Origin: Ampelocalamus luodianensis
Lineage: Eukaryota; Streptophyta; Magnoliopsida; Poales; Poaceae
Assembly (NCBI GenBank): GCA_036346255.1
Contig: CM070633.1
Coordinates: 11,780,001-11,844,000, forward strand
Length of the DNA stretch: 64,000 nucleotides
Direction of reading: 5' to 3'
Numbering within the stretch: the first letter of the stretch is position 1; every line of letters begins with the position of its first letter. The position numbers and the translations under genes were made by a program. Shown here one piece after another: positions 59,494-64,000 of the stretch. The notes under the pieces are model-generated. The model saw only the letters and a list, made by a program, of their open reading frames with translations, was not told the DNA's origin and did no database searches.

Positions 59494-62146
59494 GCCCTAG
59501 GTTATGGACACGCTTGGCAAGGTCTTTCAAGAGTTAGACTACAACCTTTTAAATTAAAACTTGATGGGTGGTACGAATCGGGATTCGTGCTATGTTGTGG
59601 TGACTATTGGGATAGTCACTTCAGTGGTTACTTGTATGTATCCAGATTTTACTGTTACTTTGATAACAAAACAGATTTGCAAACTTGCTTTTAAATTGTA
59701 TTACCTTATTGCAAATAAAGTTGGCTTCATGCAAAAGAGACATACAACCTCCACCTAAATAAGCTTGCATGTAGTTTATTGAATAGGTGCTATTCCACAC
59801 GTCGATCTTGCGGGTACAAAGACAACCTTTGTACTCGGATGCTATGCTTAATTGTTTTGTTGCAGAGGAGGAAGGTGGGCTCAAGGGCCTCACTTTGTGA
59901 GTTGTGTTGTGGTAGCTCATGGGCGACTAGCTTGGCGGCCCTGGCCGGTTGCCTTGTGGGTGTGTGGCTAACCTGGTCGACTTTTGTTCTAGCCATCTTA
60001 TGGCGCTTTTGCTTCATTGTCATTCTTGTATATTGTTCTATTTGGCAGTCGGCTCTCTTTTGTAATAACTTTACTTTATGTATGTCGTTGTTGAACTTAG
60101 TGATGTATGTGTATGGATATTGATGTGTAATTTTGTGATGATGTACGTATGCTGCAATTCTGGGAAGCATATGTCCATCGAGGCTTAGAATGTTTAATTA
60201 GTAACACTAGAACCATTTGGAGGTTAAGTGTTACTAGTTAAATATTCCGGGTCCTCACATGTGGCTAAGAAATTTAGCGATACATGTGTAGAACTCATGC
60301 ATTTATCAAGGAATATGAAAAACAATTGTTTTGATTATTGTAGTTGTTTAATTTTCCCAACTTGTTGGATAGATTGGATTGATTGATCTTAAGTAATTAA
60401 TCTGACCATTCGGGATGGTCAAGTAAGGAGGTGTTGGAATATTGCCTTAATAAGATTAACCTTTTATATGTCCTCTCTTTACATACTTGATGAGCATGTA
60501 TAACTGTTAAATTTATGTAACTTTTACCATGCTAAATTGTTGAAATATGTATAAAGAAATGGATGCAGTGATGTATTGACTTGTGGAATCTTGTCTCATA
60601 AAAGTGGTATTATTGATGTTTAAAGTTATTTTATTTTTAATATCTTAACATAAGGTGGAGTATCGAATCTGTGCTCTTTATTGTCTTTGGGATTGCAAAA
60701 TTAGAGATAGGATCATTAATGCTATCTTGATGAAAAATTAATAATCAATTATTGACAGAATGGCTAGAGTGTAATTACCTTTTGCTAAACTAGAGTTGAG
60801 CATCAAGATGCGAGATAAATGTATGGAATCTAATAAGAGATTCATACTAGCATGTTTTGTGAAGTTGTTATGTTCTAATATCATCTTGTTAAAGAGTTTG
60901 TTTTAATATGATGGCTTATGCACTAGGTTTAACTAGATCTAGTAGTTGGAATCTTATTTGGATAATAAGAACATGATGAAGTGATTTATGATGTTCCTTT
61001 TGGAAAAGTATGAAGGAGTGGGATGATATGTTGATTTTTGCAAAGAATGTTTTATCTTGTTGTGAATTCAATCGATAGCATGTAGTTGTGATTATTGTGT
61101 TGAATGTTTTAAAAAATATATATATAAAGGAATTTGTTAATTCTATAATACTAATTGCATTGAAGGGTGTGAGATTTACGGTTGGAATCTTTTTGGACCG
61201 TATGACTTGTGTCATAGTCGAGGTTGCCCTGAGTAAAGCGACGTGTTGATTGATCTTATTGGTTTTATTTGAATCTTGTGTTGTGGTCTTCAAGCATCCT
61301 TTGTTGGAAATGGCGGGATGTTGTAATCAAAGAAAATTGCTTATTATTGAAAGGAAAAGTTGTACTAGAAGTATTTGAGGTACAGATGATCTTATCTTGT
61401 GTTTTTCCAACCTCATTGCTATTTGTTATTCTTTTGGCTATTGTGATGATAACCATTTTACGTATGCTGAAATTTATTTCCTCTTATCTCTTCTTCTAAG
61501 AACATGGTAATTGTTGTGGGTTCGAAGCCTTTTGTTGCGTGATGACGACTTAATAGTGGTAGTCTAGTGTTGTTTTGTGGGGCCGTGAGAGTCTATCTAC
61601 AATGGTGTAGATGATGTGATCAATTGAGCTAATTGTTGAGTTGGCCAACTTGAGATAAATGAGTTGGTGTGTTGGGCAATGATTTGAAAATCCTTGGTTC
61701 AAGGAAGTTAAATTGTTAAAAGAAATGAATCGGGAAATTATGGTTATGTCAAGTAGTGCGATGCTCTCTTGATTCTTGTTTTTGCTGGGTGTTTTTGTTG
61801 AGGCGTAGTCTTTTCCAGTTAGGAAAAGAAATTGATTGTTTTGGTCTGTCGAGTGATTTTCACTCTTAGCTTAGGTGGTGTGGTTTCTCCAATTGTCTAC
61901 TTGGAGAGTGGAAGATGTTTTGTGGTAAATCCTTTGTTTTGGATCGTGGTCCTTTGAAGGAAAACTAGTTGCTAGTGTGATGCTTGATAATCCTTTTCTC
62001 TTCTGTTATTGGGTTATATTTGTAAATTATATCGTTGTGCTTCTAGTAGAATTATGTGAGTGAAATTGGTGATCAAATTCTTGAAATTGGGTATATTGTG
62101 TTATCCTGAGTATATTTAATAAGAGGAAAGTGTTTTAAGAAAGAGG

Positions 62147-62745
62147 ATGGTTTTAGAAAGTGGTCTTAATAGTTTTTATGGAAATTTTGCCAAAATGGCA
62201 GGACTCATTACGCTCGGGTACGATAAAAGAGTTATGCGGTTGTTAGCGCCGAGAGTTGGATTTTGCGGTGGGAAGCCTTGTGCTCCTTGGGTGTCTCCGA
62301 CTAAGGGTATTGTTCGTTTGGTACCACCGAAGCTTAGCCCGCGGTACATCGGTTTTTTTTGGTGGTTGCTCGGGTGGGTAGTTTGGCTTATCGTTTGGAG
62401 TTGCCAAACTCATTGAGTGGTGTGCACAATGTTTTCCTTGTGTCTATGCTTTGAGGAAATACTTGCGGGTCCAGAACACAAGATTGACTGGAGCAGTCAC
62501 GATGGAGCAGATCTCACCGTGAAGAGTCGGCCGATTCGTATCTTGATACGTCTGAGCGGGTCTTGAGGAATAAGACCATCAAGTATGTGAAGGTCCTTTG
62601 GACGAATCACCGAGAGAGAAGCTACGTGGGAGTTGGAGGATCTTTTAAAGAAGTACCCGAGCTCTTCGAGGTGGTGAGTACTCCTAGTTTGGGTTGCTTT
62701 TGCTTGTTGTTCTTCTCTTTGTGGTTCAGAGAGTAGGATTCGAGG
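62147..62745 (+). pseudogene. Relic of chromovirus pol C-terminus (copy 2)
   Basis: It matches the relic at 50943-51530: a RRELDFAVGSLVLL-like region, SPTKGIVR, LSPRYIGFF, SGVHNVFLVS, GPEHKID and the PELFEV end. It has its own extra indels, for instance around 62190-62225 and 62490-62530, so no frame survives. Confidence 0.83.
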
Positions 62746-62769
62746 CGAATCCTTTTAAGGTGGGAAGAG

Positions 62770-64000
62770 TGTAATACTCGGAAGTGTGAGAAGTCAAGAA
62801 TCGGGTTAATTAAATTTAATCGGAGAGAATTATTTAATCGGGGAAGAGTTTAATTTCAGAATTCAGCAAAGACAAGAAAAGAGAGGGGTTTTTCTGTGTT
62901 TTCTCACCTACTTGGGCCTGGGCCTTGGCCCATCTGGCCCTGTAGTGGCCGGCCAAAGGGGGGGAGGAGCCACCTCCCCAAACCCTAGCCGCCCCTCCCC
63001 TTTTCTCTCCTCCCACTTGCAGCCGCCCTTTCTCCTCACCCTTGGCCGAATCCTCCCCTCTCCCTTGCGCCTCCCCCCTGCCCTGGTGCTGCTCCCTCGC
63101 GATTCCCCTTCGTCTAGGCTGCTGCCCCTTGCGCAAGAAGGAGAAAGAGAGGAAGAGAAGAAGGAGAAGAAGGAGAAGAAGGAGAAGAAGTCTTGTGTGG
63201 GGATTGGTTCAGCGAGTTCTAGAGGTTCTACAAGGGTAACGAGATGCCTTCCCCGCTGTTTGATCCTTAGTAGATGCGAAACCGATTAGAATTGTTGGTT
63301 AATTGTTGGGCTGCAGAAGATTCAATTCTGTCCAGAACATTGCGTTGGTATTTTCGTGTATTTAGAGGCTGAATTTTAAGATTCCATCTCCTAGAGATAT
63401 GTGGGTTATGTCGTTATCTTTCAGTAGCCGCGAAGATCACTCGATTCCGAGGTCTGAGTCAAAAGTTATGGTCGATTTAGTATCTGCTGCCAGAAATCTG
63501 ACGAGAATAATCTGTCTGGTTATTTCCTAAATTATGAAAGGGAATTTTGTAGAATCTGAAAGTTCACCCAACTAGGTTATTGTAGGTAATTCGATAACCT
63601 TTTCAGATTGATAAAGAACGATCAATTCGGAGTTACCTATTAAAAGTTATGGTCATTTTAGTTTTGCTGTTCGTTTGTGTAGGCAGTTTCTGTACTGAAA
63701 GTTCAAACAATGGTTAGCCTAATATTTTGGCCGAATTGGTTTATCGTGTCAACTAGAGTATTGTAGATTATTCAGTTAAGAATCTACAGAAATTGGGTTT
63801 ACCTCTTTTGACTTCTAGTTCATGAGTTATGTCATTTACCGTGCTGCTGTCCAGAATCAGTATATGGCAGGAAACGTTGTTTTCGGTTTCAGCTTTGTAA
63901 ACTCGTTTTGAGTCGTCAAGTAAGCGTTGTAGAATGCCGATTAGTAGCGCTGGGTATATTATGTCCTTATTGGTATTATTTTACTTGTTTAGGAGGTGAA
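62770..64000 (+). repeat. LTR 3 of the array, cut by the window edge
   Basis: The first 1231 bp of the LTR. Its long GAAGAAGGA tract (63135-63189) and TTAATTGTTGG (near 63298) group it with LTR 2. Confidence 0.92.

Larger units (their letters stand above)
55236..60259 (+). mobile_element. Giant solo LTR of 5.0 kb, family A
   Basis: TSD tgtgg at 55231-55235 and 60260-60264. It runs from TGTAACATCCCAATTTTGGG to CCGGGTCCTCACA. It is 5024 bp, the inverse-orientation relative of 1-2863 and, at its 3' end, of 18296-22402. It has no primer site, polypurine tract, internal terminal repeats or protein motif; frames such as 55626-56141, 59198-59530 and 59779-60170 are unsupported. The TATA box sits about 1.03 kb in, implying some 4 kb of transcribed LTR. 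Hairpins GGTTATCGAC/GTCGATAACC (58949-58970) and CTATTCGAATAG inside GAGG/CCTC (59468-59493) recur in the other giant LTRs. Confidence 0.92.
54357..62769 (+). other. Interior 2 of the array, split by a giant solo LTR
   Basis: The native part is 54357-55235 and 60265-62769. Its primer site reads TGGTATCGAGC at 54360-54370, one base shorter than in interior 1. The insertion site matches interior 1 at GATCTGTGGCTAAG (near 49048). Confidence 0.9.
45381..64000 (+). mobile_element. Tandem LARD-type array: LTR-internal-LTR-internal-LTR
   Basis: Three direct LTR copies start TGTAATACTC at 45381, 51560 and 62770 and end GTGTTACA (the third runs off the window). Two interiors of 3391 bp and about 3384 bp (after subtracting a nested LTR) separate them, each opening with a primer-binding site. 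A likely left TSD is tgcag (45376-45380), but the right side is not in view. The arrangement fits recombination between two insertions of one family. Only decayed pol tail sequence is present. Confidence 0.9.

Overview
This is repeat-dense nuclear DNA from a plant, almost certainly a grass: chromovirus-type Ty3/gypsy pol, Ty1/copia pol with an LTR of the TGTTGGAAATATGCCC class, a CACTA element with subterminal repeats, and LTR elements primed by initiator-Met tRNA (TGGTATCAGAGC). I found no host protein-coding gene, rRNA or tRNA gene. Essentially every base belongs to a transposable element or its debris, and most elements are nested inside one another. Boundaries rest on terminal TG...CA (or decayed forms) plus 5-bp target-site duplications (TSDs) read directly.

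Layout. 1-2863: part of a giant non-coding LTR (minus strand), inserted into a plus-strand gypsy pol gene. 2864-14808: that broken gypsy (RT, RNase H, integrase, 3' LTR), carrying a complete 5.3-kb gag-only element (3677-8978, TSD gacgt) and a 3.4-kb giant solo LTR (10978-14378, TSD ggggc). About 14829-17032 and 43622-43760: a second, minus-strand gypsy whose integrase is split by a copia element (17033-43621, TSD gtaaa). The copia element carries two solo LTRs in its 3' LTR (18296-22402, TSD gtttg; 22538-24811, TSD caagg) and a third in its 5' leader (30024-41434, TSD gttaa). That third LTR is itself split by a 9-kb LARD-like element with paired LTRs and no coding capacity (30852-39865, TSD gcaac). 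43761-45380: a non-autonomous CACTA element inside the second gypsy. 45381-64000: a tandem LTR-internal-LTR-internal-LTR array of a LARD-type element that sits in the CACTA end; its second internal region holds a 5.0-kb giant solo LTR (55236-60259, TSD tgtgg).

How the parts relate. None of the pol genes seen here is intact. The gag-only and LARD elements keep the signals for priming and packaging and would need proteins made elsewhere. The copia LTR pair serves as an internal reference: the 5' LTR (41916-43621) shows the empty site for both insertions in the 3' LTR.

The most interesting signal is not a protein. Several LARD-type LTR families carry a run of about seven or more short, back-to-back hairpins whose order is kept while stem sequences change on both sides (24057-24248, 30531-30760, 31398-31650). 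They also carry a threefold ~170-190-bp module and a hairpin just before the LTR 3' end. This looks like a conserved RNA (or ssDNA) structural domain in non-coding LTRs. A caution: near-identical repeat copies differ by many 1-3-nt scrambles at CG and CAG/CTG sites, which may be sequencing error at methylated cytosines.
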